NCBI GenBank assembly: GCA_919902495.1
Contig: CAKKRC010000039.1
Span: 1 to 64,000 of the forward strand
Source: Nitrospiria bacterium
Lineage (GTDB): Bacteria; Nitrospirota; UBA9217
Direction: 5' to 3'
Length of the DNA stretch: 64,000 nucleotides
Shown here: piece by piece, positions 7,761 to 16,263 of the stretch
How positions within the stretch are numbered: position 1 is the first letter of the stretch
Layout: each line of letters begins with the position of its first letter
Notes under the pieces: model-generated
What the model was told of the DNA's origin: nothing
The model's input: the letters and a program-made list of their open reading frames with translations, nothing else
Databases searched by the model: none
Made by a program: the position numbers and the translations under genes

Positions 7761-8621
7761 TTACAATCTTACAGGAACACCCCGCTCCTGCAAGTACTCT
7801 TTGGCCTGCCTGATGGTGTATTCCTTGAAGTGGAAGATAGAGGCCGCCAGCGCAGCATCCGCTTTTCCTTTGGTAAATCCTTCATAGATATGCTCAAGGG
7901 TTCCCACGCCGCCTGACGCGATGACCGGGATCGAGACCGCTTCGGAGACCGAGCGCGTCAGTTCCAGATCATAACCCGTTTTCTGGCCGTCCTGGTTCAT
8001 GCTTGTCAGCAATATTTCTCCCGCCCCATACTCTTCCATCCTCTTTGCCCAGGCAACTGCGTCGATGCCCATGGGCTTCCTGCCGCCGTGGGTGTAGACC
8101 TCCCAGAACGGCCGTGAGGCGTCAGGCGCAAGGAGTAAGGCGTTCGAAAGGAATAAATTCTTGTATTTTGGATCGTCGGCCCATGCAAGCGGCGGCTTGA
8201 AGCCCGGGTCATGGGCCACCACGCGTTTCGCGTCGATGGCGACGACGATGCACTGGCTGCCGAACCGCAGCGAGGCCTGCTTGATGAACTCGGGGTCGTG
8301 GACCGCTGTCGTGTTGATCGAGACCTTGTCGGCGCCGGCGAGCAGGAGGTTCCGGATGTCGTCCAGGACCTTGATGCCGCCGCCGACGGTGAGCGGCATG
8401 AACACCTGCTCGGCAGTGCGGCGCACAACGTCCAGGATGATGCCGCGCTCCTCATGGGACGCAGTGATGTCCAGGAACGTGAGCTCGTCCGCGCCCTGTT
8501 CGTCGTAGGCCTTCGCGATCTCCACCGGATCGCCGGCGTCGATGAGGTTCACGAAGCTCACGCCCTTGACGACGCGGCCACCCTTTACATCGAGGCAGGG
8601 TATGATGCGTTTGGTCAGCAT
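7761..8621 (-). CDS. hisF: imidazole glycerol phosphate synthase cyclase subunit HisF (with insertion)
   Basis: A 286-residue TIM-barrel subunit that, with HisH, closes the imidazole ring to give imidazole glycerol phosphate and AICAR. Family landmarks: ACLDVK-type start ([16 protein letters not shown]) with the catalytic Asp, [53 protein letters not shown]. It is about 33 residues longer than the usual ~253. The extra stretch lies between VAIDAKRV and VYTHGGRK (about residues 137-172), where the family normally has a loop of only a few residues. It sits on a loop joining barrel strands, so activity may be retained. The DNA encoding it resembles intergenic repeats of this genome. It is the last gene of a minus-strand his operon. 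Confidence 0.95.
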   Translation of the reverse strand: MLTKRIIPCLDVKGGRVVKGVSFVNLIDAGDPVEIAKAYDEQGADELTFLDITASHEERGIILDVVRRTAEQVFMPLTVGGGIKVLDDIRNLLLAGADKVSINTTAVHDPEFIKQASLRFGSQCIVVAIDAKRVVAHDPGFKPPLAWADDPKYKNLFLSNALLLAPDASRPFWEVYTHGGRKPMGIDAVAWAKRMEEYGAGEILLTSMNQDGQKTGYDLELTRSVSEAVSIPVIASGGVGTLEHIYEGFTKGKADAALAASIFHFKEYTIRQAKEYLQERGVPVRL

Positions 8622-8641
8622 AGGATATTCTTCACACCTCT

Positions 8642-8732
8642 GTCATTCCCGCGGAAGCGGGAACCCAGGATATTCTTCAGGGCCGACTCTGTCGGACTGC
8701 ATCCCTGGATCCCGGATCAAGTCCGGGATGAC
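8642..8732. repeat. palindromic intergenic repeat (GTCAT...ATGAC family)
   Basis: Fills the hisA-hisF gap. Left unit GTCATTCCCGCGGAAGCGGG, right unit CCCGGATCAAGTCCGGGATG followed by ACG, with CCCAGG and CCTGG inside. Same family as 6206-6276 and 10959-11026. Confidence 0.8.
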
Positions 8733-8749
8733 GAGCGTTCCATTCTCCA

Positions 8750-9481
8750 CTACGCGTTCTGCCGCGAAAGCTTGATCGCTTCCTTCAGGTCCAGCGATCC
8801 GTTGTAGATGGCCTTGCCCGTGATCACGCCTTGGACCCCGAAGCGCCTGGTATGCATGAGCTTCTGGATGTCATAGATGCTCGAGACGCCGCCCGATGCG
8901 ATGACCGGGATCGTGAGGGCTTCGGCGAGGGCCTGGGTCGCCTCGATGTTCGGGCCTGACAGCATGCCGTCGCGCTTGATGTCGGTGTAGATGATGGCGA
9001 TGACGCCGTATCCCTGCATTTGCCGGGCAAGCTCGACCGCCTGTACTTTGGTCACTTCCGCCCAGCCCTTGATGGCCACCAGACCGTCCTTCGCGTCGAT
9101 GCCCGCGATGATCTTTCCCGGGAACGCGCTGCACGCGGCTTGTACGAACGAGGGGTTCTGGATCGCCGCGGTGCCGAGTATGATCCGGTCGATGCCGATG
9201 GAGATGAGCTTCCGGACCGTGGCCATGTCGCGGATGCCGCCGCCGACCTCGATGGGGATCTTGATGGCATCGCGGATGGCGACGATCGCCGGAAGGTTCC
9301 GGGGGGAGCCCGCGAACGCGCCGTCCAGGTCAACGACATGGAGGAGCTCTGCGCCCTGGGCTTCCCAGTGCTTTGCCGTGCTGGCCGGGTCCTCGGAGTA
9401 GACGGTGGCCTTGTCCATCAGCCCCTGCTCCAGTCGGACGCACTTGCCTTCTTTGAGATCGATAGCGGGAATGATCAGCAT
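8750..9481 (-). CDS. hisA: phosphoribosylformimino-5-aminoimidazole carboxamide isomerase HisA
   Basis: A 243-residue TIM-barrel isomerase that converts ProFAR to PRFAR, the step before HisF/HisH. Landmarks: [17 protein letters not shown] with the catalytic Asp, [43 protein letters not shown] with the second catalytic Asp, IASGGVSS. The start is set at ATG 9481, because GAGG lies 5 bases before it; a GTG two codons upstream is the alternative. Length is normal. It is separated from hisH and hisF by different repeat elements. Confidence 0.96.
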   Translation of the reverse strand: MLIIPAIDLKEGKCVRLEQGLMDKATVYSEDPASTAKHWEAQGAELLHVVDLDGAFAGSPRNLPAIVAIRDAIKIPIEVGGGIRDMATVRKLISIGIDRIILGTAAIQNPSFVQAACSAFPGKIIAGIDAKDGLVAIKGWAEVTKVQAVELARQMQGYGVIAIIYTDIKRDGMLSGPNIEATQALAEALTIPVIASGGVSSIYDIQKLMHTRRFGVQGVITGKAIYNGSLDLKEAIKLSRQNA

Positions 9482-9501
9482 GAACACCTCAACAGCAGTT
9501 A

Positions 9502-9582
9502 GCCACAGAGGTCACCGAGCTCATCGAGGAAGGCAGAAACGCGCCAAAGCTCTTCTCTGTGTCCTCTGTGAACTCTGTGGCA
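9502..9582. repeat. CCACAGAG-type inverted repeat between hisA and hisH
   Basis: Begins GCCACAGAGGTCACCGAG and ends CTCTGTGAACTCTGTGGC, so the ends are inverted copies. The same family occurs at 21784-21875, 32805-32883 and 52010-52100. Confidence 0.75.
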
Positions 9583-9587
9583 GATTC

Positions 9588-10202
9588 TTACGCCTTTTGC
9601 TCCCCGAAGCGCTTCAATATCGACAGCCCCAGGGCCTGGCTCTTTTCCGGGTGGAACTGGACCGCGAGGATGTTGTCCTTCCAGATGCTTGAGACGAAGT
9701 CCATGCCGTAGTTCGTCGTGGTCGCGATCACGCTTTTGTCCTCGGGTACGACGTGGAAGGAGTGCACGAAGTAGACATGGCTCCCGTCCGGGACATCCGC
9801 AAACACAGGCGGCCGACGTTTGATCGAAACGGAGTTCCATCCCATGTGGGGAATTTTGAACGTTGGATCTTGAATTTTGAACCGGATCACTCGCCCCTTG
9901 ATGATATCAAGTCCTTTCGATATGCCGAACTCCTCGCTCTCGGTGAACAGAAGCTGGAGACCCAGGCAAATGCCGAGGAATGGCTTGCCCGAACGGATGC
10001 TCTGCTTAACCGCGTCGATAAGGCCGTACTCCTCGAGGTTCCGCATGCAGTCCGGGAAGGCGCCCACGCCGGGGAGTACCACCTTGCCGGCATCGAGGAT
10101 CGTCTTCGGGTCGCGCGTCACTACGGCCTCGCGGCCCATGCGCTCGAAGCCCTTCTGGACGCTCCGCAGATTTCCCATTCCGTAGTCGATGATTGCGATC
10201 AT
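9588..10202 (-). CDS. hisH: imidazole glycerol phosphate synthase glutaminase subunit HisH
   Basis: A 204-residue class I glutamine amidotransferase that supplies ammonia to HisF. The nucleophile Cys is in FLGICLGLQLLF, the oxyanion region in LPGVGAF, and the catalytic His/Glu in AVQFHPEKSQ. The start is ATG 10202 (MIAIIDYGMGN), the normal family start. In the loop before PHMGWN the protein reads RFKIQDPTFKIPHMGWN, somewhat longer than usual; the DNA there (aattttgaacg and cttgaattttgaac) resembles AT-rich intergenic repeat sequence. It is co-directional with hisB upstream and hisA downstream. Confidence 0.95.
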   Translation of the reverse strand: MIAIIDYGMGNLRSVQKGFERMGREAVVTRDPKTILDAGKVVLPGVGAFPDCMRNLEEYGLIDAVKQSIRSGKPFLGICLGLQLLFTESEEFGISKGLDIIKGRVIRFKIQDPTFKIPHMGWNSVSIKRRPPVFADVPDGSHVYFVHSFHVVPEDKSVIATTTNYGMDFVSSIWKDNILAVQFHPEKSQALGLSILKRFGEQKA

Positions 10203-10203
10203 A

Positions 10204-10285
10204 GTGAACCTGAATGCATTGGAAATTGTAAATTGCAAAATTAAAATTTCAAACTTACAATCTGCAATTTGATATTTGAAATGCC
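10204..10285. repeat. AT-rich inverted repeat between hisH and hisB
   Basis: The hisH-hisB gap consists of an AT-rich sequence with inward-facing partly matching arms (attgtaaattgcaaaatt on the left, acaatctgcaatttgat on the right). It differs from the GC-rich and CCACAGAG families in the neighbouring gaps. Confidence 0.5.
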
Positions 10286-10286
10286 C

Positions 10287-10877
10287 TTAGATCTTGCCCT
10301 TTGTCGACAGCACGCCCTTGACCCTCGGGTCGATCGAGGTTGCCTGGTCCAAGGCGCGGCCGAAGGCCTTGAAGACGCCCTCGAGCATATGGTGGACGTC
10401 GCGGCCGTAGAGGAGGTTGATATGGAGGTTCATGCCCGCGTGGTTTGCCACGGAGCGGAAGAAGTCCTCGGCAAGCCCCGGATCGAAGTCCTTGAGCTTG
10501 TACTTCTTCGGCAGGTCCAGGTTGTAGACAAGATAGGGTCTGCCCGAAAGGTCCATGACCACCTCGGCGAGCGTCTCGTCCATGGGGACCGTTGACGCGC
10601 CGTATCGCCGGATGCCTTTGCTGTCTCCCAGGGCCTTTTTCAGCGCCTGGCCGAAGGCGATGCCCAGGTCCTCGACCGTGTGGTGGTCGTCGATGTGCGT
10701 GTCGCCCGTGGCCTTCACGGCGAGATCGAAGAATCCGTGCTTCGCGATGTGCGAGAACATGTGGTCCATGAACGGCACGCCGCATGTTATGCTGTAGACG
10801 CCGGTGCCGTCCAAGTTCAGGGAGATCCTGATATTGGTCTCTTTGGTCTTTCGTTCGATCGTCGCTTTGCGAGTCAT
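10287..10877 (-). CDS. hisB: imidazoleglycerol-phosphate dehydratase HisB
   Basis: A 196-residue monofunctional dehydratase that forms imidazole acetol phosphate. Metal-binding motifs typical of the family are visible: [16 protein letters not shown] and [16 protein letters not shown], then the second-half equivalents MDETLAEV and [14 protein letters not shown] with [13 protein letters not shown]. There is no N-terminal histidinol-phosphatase domain. The start is ATG 10877 ([16 protein letters not shown]). It lies 85 bases after the hisH start in the operon and downstream of hisC, from which a nested repeat separates it. Confidence 0.96.
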   Translation of the reverse strand: MTRKATIERKTKETNIRISLNLDGTGVYSITCGVPFMDHMFSHIAKHGFFDLAVKATGDTHIDDHHTVEDLGIAFGQALKKALGDSKGIRRYGASTVPMDETLAEVVMDLSGRPYLVYNLDLPKKYKLKDFDPGLAEDFFRSVANHAGMNLHINLLYGRDVHHMLEGVFKAFGRALDQATSIDPRVKGVLSTKGKI

Positions 10878-10892
10878 GGGCAACCCCTTTTT

Positions 10893-11062
10893 GTAACCAC
10901 GGATGAACACGGTAAACATCTCTACATTACTACTATGAAAACATATTCTGACCTATGCGTCATTCCCGCGGAGGCGGGAATCCAGGATTAAAGTCGGTGC
11001 TGGATCCCCGTTTACACGGGGATGACAGAGACTGTCATTTAACCGTGTTAATCCGTGGTTAA
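10893..11062. repeat. nested inverted repeats between hisC and hisB
   Basis: The outer pair is GTAACCACGGATGAACACGG at 10893 and its inverted relative AACCGTGTTAATCCGTGGTT near 11041-11060. Inside lies a complete GTCAT...ATGAC palindromic repeat (10959-11026). The outer right arm runs into the end of hisC and supplies its last codons and stop. The outer family recurs at 35531-35674 and in half form at 39037-39058. Confidence 0.8.
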
Positions 11063-12130
11063 TATGTCCTTCAGGTTCTTCAGGAATTCCTTGTTTTCCG
11101 CAGGTGTCCCGATCGTCACGCGCATACACCCTTGGAGCGGCCCGGGTTTGTCCAGGTTCTTGACCAGGATGCCGCGTTTCTTGAGCGCCTGGAACACCCT
11201 CGTCGCGTCCTTCTCTATCCACATGAGGATGAAGTTCGTTTCCGTGGGGAAGGGTGTCACGCCGGGCGTCCTGAGCAGGGCATTATAGAGTTTCCGGCGC
11301 TCGGAAATCAACAGGGAAATCTGTTTGTTCAACGTGGTCGCGTGCCTGAGCGCCACCTGCCCTGTTGCCTGGGACATCGAGTTGATGTTATAGGGCAGCC
11401 TGATCTTGTTCAGCTCCCCGATGATCTCTTTCGACGCGGTCAGCACGCCGACCCGGAGGCCGGCCAGGCCGATCTTCGAAAGCGTCCGGAGGATGATCAT
11501 GTTGCGATGCCTGTTCAGGAACGGCAGGAAGGTCTTTCCCGAAAAGCTGAAATAGGCTTCGTCCAATACCACCGCGGCATCGACATTCTCGAGGACCTTC
11601 CGGACGGCCGCGTCGGAGAAGCGGTTGCCGGTCGGGTTGTTGGGGCAGGCCAGGAAGATGACCTTTGCTTTTGTCCGCTTTGCCGCCTTGATAACGGCGT
11701 CGGGGTCAAGGTCGAACTCGGCCGTCAACGGCACGGTGACGGCCTTCTGGGAAAGTGCCCGTGCCGTTATCTCATACATGGCGAAGGAAGGCGACGGCGC
11801 GAGCACGGGGCCGCCGAAAGCGAGGATGACGGCCTGGATCAGCTCGTCCGAGCCGTTTCCGAGCAGCATCCGTTCCGCGTCCATTTTCCAATAGCGCGCA
11901 ATGGCCTGCTTCAGCTTCTTCGCAGAAGGATCGGGATAACGGTTGATGAGCGCCTGCTGTGCCGCCTTTCCGATCTCCTTCAGTATTTTATCCGGCAGGA
12001 GAAAGGGATTCTCCATGGCGTCGAGCTTTACGCGCACGGAGGTCTCATCTACGTGATAGGCGGCAAGGCCGCGGACCGCTGGTAGGACGAGGTCGATAAT
12101 GTCCTTTGTTTTTCTCGTTTTTGTCGTCAT
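11048..12130 (-). CDS. hisC: histidinol-phosphate aminotransferase HisC
   Basis: A 360-residue fold-type I PLP aminotransferase that makes histidinol phosphate. Motifs: LGNGSDELIQ, CPNNPTGNRF, VVLDEAYFSFSG, the PLP lysine in RTLSKIGLAGLRVG, and the substrate Arg in GCMRVTIGT. The start is ATG 12130 (MTTKTRKTKD); an upstream in-frame Met lacks family support. The last residues (ILTTD) and the TAA stop are read from the right arm of a dispersed CCACGGAT repeat, so the natural C-terminus was probably replaced by repeat sequence. It is the first gene of the hisC-B-H-A-F set; hisG and hisD lie 20 kb away. Confidence 0.95.
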   Translation of the reverse strand: MTTKTRKTKDIIDLVLPAVRGLAAYHVDETSVRVKLDAMENPFLLPDKILKEIGKAAQQALINRYPDPSAKKLKQAIARYWKMDAERMLLGNGSDELIQAVILAFGGPVLAPSPSFAMYEITARALSQKAVTVPLTAEFDLDPDAVIKAAKRTKAKVIFLACPNNPTGNRFSDAAVRKVLENVDAAVVLDEAYFSFSGKTFLPFLNRHRNMIILRTLSKIGLAGLRVGVLTASKEIIGELNKIRLPYNINSMSQATGQVALRHATTLNKQISLLISERRKLYNALLRTPGVTPFPTETNFILMWIEKDATRVFQALKKRGILVKNLDKPGPLQGCMRVTIGTPAENKEFLKNLKDILTTD

Positions 12131-12237
12131 TTTCGATAATATACAGGAAAGGATGAGGTGGTACAAGGAGAAAAAACGCGTGGTGTACTCGAAGCATTGA
12201 TCACGTAATGCCGGGTCCCTACCTTATCGGCACGTGG

Positions 12238-12954
12238 TCACCGGCCGAAAAGCACGAGCGATATATTGTCTTTGCCTCCCATCCGGTTTGCAGCCTCAAC
12301 CAGAAGATCCGAGGTTTTCTCGATATCGTCACCATGAACCTTGAGCATTTCCTCAATGGCCCCGTCCGACAGCATATCGGTCAAGCCGTCGGAACAGAGC
12401 AGGATCCTGTCCCCCGGCAGGAGATCGATGCTGTGGCTGTCGCATACCACTTTTTTTGAGGGCCCAAGCGCCTGGCTCAAAACACGCGCTTTATGATAAA
12501 AGAAAAGCTCGCGCAGCATCACATCCTGTTCTATCCCGTAGTCCGTCGTGTGATCCGTGGTGATCCGCGATAATGTACCCTGTCGAATGAGGTATGCCCG
12601 GCTGTCTCCCACGTGGCTGAGATAGGCCGTTTCACCCCTGATGCACAGAACGATGAGCGTGGTCCCCATGCCGCTGAGCGCCCCGCGCTTCAGGGAAGCC
12701 TTCTGCACTACGCCGTGGGCATGCTCCAGGGCCCGGGTCAGAAGCGGAAGGATGCCGGCATCCGGTGTATGTGCAGACCGTTCCTTCAGGAAGGCATGGG
12801 CCTTCCGCACTGCCAGGCGGCTTGCTACACGGCCTGCGCGGGGGCCGCTCATGCCGTCTGCGAGGAGATAAAGACCGGCATCCTCATCGACGAGTACAGC
12901 GTCCTCGTTCATGCTCTTTCTTTTACCTTTGTCCGTCTTCCACGTTACGCGCAT
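12238..12954 (-). CDS. PP2C-family Ser/Thr protein phosphatase
   Basis: A 238-residue cytosolic phosphatase of the PPM/PP2C (PrpC/Stp-like) type. The metal-binding and catalytic motifs are all seen in order: KSMNEDA (Asp18 region), LLADGMSG, GMGTTLIVL, SHVGDSRAYL, LLCSDGLTDML, GGKDNISLVLF. It should dephosphorylate Ser/Thr proteins using Mn or Mg. No Ser/Thr kinase gene lies nearby, so its substrate is unknown. It follows the large ATP-grasp protein after 24 bases on the same strand, suggesting co-transcription with that phosphotransfer-type enzyme. Confidence 0.92.
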   Translation of the reverse strand: MRVTWKTDKGKRKSMNEDAVLVDEDAGLYLLADGMSGPRAGRVASRLAVRKAHAFLKERSAHTPDAGILPLLTRALEHAHGVVQKASLKRGALSGMGTTLIVLCIRGETAYLSHVGDSRAYLIRQGTLSRITTDHTTDYGIEQDVMLRELFFYHKARVLSQALGPSKKVVCDSHSIDLLPGDRILLCSDGLTDMLSDGAIEEMLKVHGDDIEKTSDLLVEAANRMGGKDNISLVLFGR

Positions 12955-12978
12955 TGATCACCAGTTCATTATACTTCT

Positions 12979-15900
12979 TCAGCAAACCACCGTTGTTGTT
13001 CCCGTTTCTGTCTTGATGGCCAGTCCGTCGAAAAACGTGACGGAGTCGGCCTTGGTCCAGAGGCCGACGTACCCCTGGACCGGTTTGTCGGCCCCATATT
13101 CCAGCACAACCCGGTTATTCAGATAACAGCGGATGTCGCGTTCCCGGACCTCGACGCGTAGATCGTGCCATTGGCCGGAAGCGATGTCTTCATGAACGCT
13201 TGCCCGCTCGATGCGCCTGCCGTTGATGAACTCGAAGAGGATGGCATTGTCTTCGAGGGCGTTTATCCGGAATGCAAAATAATTGCTCACGTCCCCCATG
13301 CCAAAGGCAATGCCGCCGGCACGGTCGATATTACCGCTTACCGGCTTCACGCGAACGCGGACCTCGCCGTCCGATAGCCGAACATCCTTTGCAACAGCCA
13401 GGGGGAAGTAGTAGTAGGCCTCTACGTTGTCCAGGAACTCCTGAAGCGCCTGCCCCACGAGCCTGTTCATGGCCCCCGCAACACCGGAGGATATCGTGAA
13501 CCCCGCCCGGGAGCCGTCCTGCATGCAGACCGGACGTTCGTCGTCGATCGCCTGTTTCCATGAGCCTCCATGGGTATAGAAATTCGCCAGGCCCTCATCC
13601 CGCCTGAATGCGAGAAAGTCGTAGTCAGCCTTAAAGAAAGCCTCCGTCATACGCTCAACGTCGGCCTGGTTCGAGAGCGCCATGTCCAGAAGGCGAGAGG
13701 ATGCAAGGAGGCGGCCCATCTGGTCGAGCTTGGCCTCAAGCGCCGGCCGGTCATAGTCCGTGATCGATCCCTCGATCAGGTCGCCGCGAAGTTTGACCTG
13801 AAATCCGAGTTTCCTGAGCACGCTTCCAAGGAAGGCAATGCGGAGCGACTTGCCGAAATAGCTTCCCGCGCCGCCCGAGAATTGGAGTGACACATAGTTC
13901 TGCACGCTGTTGCCGCCGACAAAGGCGTCGACCGTTGCGAAGTGATATCCGAATTTCGCGGACAGGTTCATATACTCCCCGGAGACGATGGCGTAGCTGA
14001 CCCCTCCGGGAGCGGGGCCGAATTCCGAGGTCGCGCTCGCGGACAGAAGGGTCAACATCTTGCTCATGTTCAGGCCGATGCCGCCTTCCCAGCTTACGCC
14101 CGGATGGGAGAACCCCTTCCAGATGGCGAGGAAGGGAACGGACTGAACGAGTTCAGGCGTGACTTCATGGCACGTTGTCAGGCCCTGGTTCAGCCCGCCG
14201 CCCAGGTCGATCAGCCGCAGCTCCAGGGGGATCTTCGCCTTGAGCTCGATCGATCGCACGACGTCGGCCTCGTCGGTCAGTCCGAACATGGATCGCACGG
14301 CCTGTTCATGGGCGTACCGGATGATATCATGGACCGTTTTGCACCCTTCCGGGGAGAAAGATGGGTCGCCGGGGTCCGTGAGATGGAGAGGCGAGACCAG
14401 GTCCAGCACGCGGCGCATCCTGCGATGCACGGGACTGTCAAAGACCTGTTTCTTCCTGGGTTGGATAAGCGCGGTTATTTCCCCGACGATGCCGGAATAG
14501 ATCCTCGGCGGGTCCGTGGTGAGCGAGACCAGGTCTCCGTTCTTGAGCGTTGTCGTGGCGTTGCCCGCATCCACGATCGTCGGTACGCCGAACTCCCGGG
14601 CCACCGAGGCAAGATGGCTCGCGGCACTGCCGATGTCGGTGATGATCGCGCTGACCCTTCCACTGAGCTTCGCAAGGTCCGGCGATGCGGTTCGCGTAAC
14701 AAGCACCGCGCCCTCCGGAACGTTTTCAGCAGTATCACCCTCGCGCAGGATAAAGACTGTTCCCGCTGCTATGCCCGGAGAGGCGGATTTTCCCGTGGAA
14801 AGGAGGACCTGATGACCGGTCACCTCGCCGACGGGAGCATCGGAACGACTTCCGGCCGCGCTGCCTCCGAGAGGCCGTGACTGAATGATGAACAGGCTTC
14901 CCGATCCGTCAAGGGCCCATTCAACGTCCTGGGCGGCGCCGAAAAGCTTTTCGAGCTTGAGACCGTATTCGGCAAGTCTTTGCACAGTTGCATCGTCGAG
15001 CGAAGACATGCTTTGCTCATGAACAGGCACTGGTTGGAGGATCGTACCGCCCGACGGCAGATTCACCATCCGGGTTTCCTGCTTCGCTATCCTCCGGTCC
15101 TTGATCCGCCGGGATTCACGGTCCACGACGAAGATGTCCGGCGATGCGCTGCCGTCCACAAGCCGTTCGGCCAACCCCCGGACAGCGCTGATGCTGATGT
15201 CGGCGGGAGTTCCCCCAGAAGGCGCGCTGGTATACATGACGCCGCTCGCCTTGGGATCGATCATGGCAACGACGGCCACGGCCATGGGAGTCTCCCGGTC
15301 GGACAGTCCGTAGCGCAGGCGATAGGCGACAGCGCGGGAGGAGTACTTGCTCGCAAGGACCTGTTTATAGGCTTCGAGGATGCCGCCTTCCGCCACGTTC
15401 AGCACGGTCTCGTACTGGCCTGCAAAGGTTGCCTCGGTGTCCTCACCCACGGCACTGCTCCGGACCGCGACATGAACGCCGGGCCGCGTCCTTTTCTCAA
15501 GCTCCCGGTAGGCCTGAATGATCTCCCCGGCGATGTCCGGGGGAACAGCCGCATTGACGATGGCGGCGCGGATTTCATCAGAATGACGCTCGAATGCTTC
15601 CGGCTGGTCCGGGGAGACCTGAGCGAGACCCTTCGCGATGAGATCCTTAATGCCGTTCTCAGACAGGAAACGCTCCGTGGCAACGGTCGTCACACTAAAG
15701 CCTTCCGGAACCGGGAGGCTAAGCTCGTTCCTGATCTTTGCCAGGTTCGCGGCCTTTGCGCCCGTACTATGGATCGCATCTCCCGCGATCCGCTCAAAAG
15801 CAAGGACCATGTCAGTGGAACGGGCAGCATAGCGTGGGGTAAGTTCTTCAGTGATCGATCGGTCGATCGCGGCAAGGGCGGTTTCGAGCGTTGCTGCGCG

Positions 15901-16161
15901 CTTGCCCTTGAGCGACGCAAGCGCGTAAACCGCGCCGAGCGCGGCTTCCCACAGAGCTTCATAGCGCGCGCCCGCCCAGGACAGGGAAAAAGACCTGCCG
16001 CTGTAGTAGGCCTGCTCAAGATCGGCGATGGCCGAAAGAGCGGCATGGTTGTGCTCCAGGAAGATCCGAAAGGCGCGGTACTTCCTGACATGCGAGCCTT
16101 GCAGGTTCACGAGCGGCGCACAGACGCGTTTCTGATTAAAAAACGACCGAAGGTTCTTCAT
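12979..16161 (-). CDS. large PEP/pyruvate-binding-like ATP-grasp and phosphohistidine protein with C-terminal jelly-roll domain
   Basis: A 1060-residue protein. Residues ~1-120 are helical and unrecognised. ~120-440 match the pyruvate phosphate dikinase ATP-grasp domain (TGAKAANLAKI, VAVRSSAVGEDTEATFAGQ, IQSRPL). ~465-560 match the swivelling phosphohistidine domain (ITDIGSAASHLASVAREFG, His in SHLA). The usual C-terminal PEP/pyruvate TIM barrel is absent; ~590-880 is an unrecognised domain, and ~890-1055 looks like a concanavalin/LamG-type beta sandwich (GGIAFGMGDVSNYFAFRI, GQWHDLRVEVR, GYVGLWTKADSVTFFDGL). The ATP-to-His-to-acceptor logic suggests phosphorylation of an unknown acceptor, as in rifampin phosphotransferase, rather than PEP synthesis. 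It is upstream of and co-directional with the PP2C gene. Confidence 0.85.
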   Translation of the reverse strand: MKNLRSFFNQKRVCAPLVNLQGSHVRKYRAFRIFLEHNHAALSAIADLEQAYYSGRSFSLSWAGARYEALWEAALGAVYALASLKGKRAATLETALAAIDRSITEELTPRYAARSTDMVLAFERIAGDAIHSTGAKAANLAKIRNELSLPVPEGFSVTTVATERFLSENGIKDLIAKGLAQVSPDQPEAFERHSDEIRAAIVNAAVPPDIAGEIIQAYRELEKRTRPGVHVAVRSSAVGEDTEATFAGQYETVLNVAEGGILEAYKQVLASKYSSRAVAYRLRYGLSDRETPMAVAVVAMIDPKASGVMYTSAPSGGTPADISISAVRGLAERLVDGSASPDIFVVDRESRRIKDRRIAKQETRMVNLPSGGTILQPVPVHEQSMSSLDDATVQRLAEYGLKLEKLFGAAQDVEWALDGSGSLFIIQSRPLGGSAAGSRSDAPVGEVTGHQVLLSTGKSASPGIAAGTVFILREGDTAENVPEGAVLVTRTASPDLAKLSGRVSAIITDIGSAASHLASVAREFGVPTIVDAGNATTTLKNGDLVSLTTDPPRIYSGIVGEITALIQPRKKQVFDSPVHRRMRRVLDLVSPLHLTDPGDPSFSPEGCKTVHDIIRYAHEQAVRSMFGLTDEADVVRSIELKAKIPLELRLIDLGGGLNQGLTTCHEVTPELVQSVPFLAIWKGFSHPGVSWEGGIGLNMSKMLTLLSASATSEFGPAPGGVSYAIVSGEYMNLSAKFGYHFATVDAFVGGNSVQNYVSLQFSGGAGSYFGKSLRIAFLGSVLRKLGFQVKLRGDLIEGSITDYDRPALEAKLDQMGRLLASSRLLDMALSNQADVERMTEAFFKADYDFLAFRRDEGLANFYTHGGSWKQAIDDERPVCMQDGSRAGFTISSGVAGAMNRLVGQALQEFLDNVEAYYYFPLAVAKDVRLSDGEVRVRVKPVSGNIDRAGGIAFGMGDVSNYFAFRINALEDNAILFEFINGRRIERASVHEDIASGQWHDLRVEVRERDIRCYLNNRVVLEYGADKPVQGYVGLWTKADSVTFFDGLAIKTETGTTTVVC

Positions 16162-16263
16162 GGCGATGGCGGGGAATTCTCACCAGCAAGTATAACAGAC
16201 AGGATAGAAAATATCCCGTACAATTGTTCAATGGCGCCGGAGAAAATACCTATTTGCACCTCT

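Noticed and set aside
8211-8807. 198-codon plus-strand frame overlapping hisF and the adjoining repeat
   Set aside because: It runs through the palindromic repeat and opposite hisF; no start signal or domain supports it.
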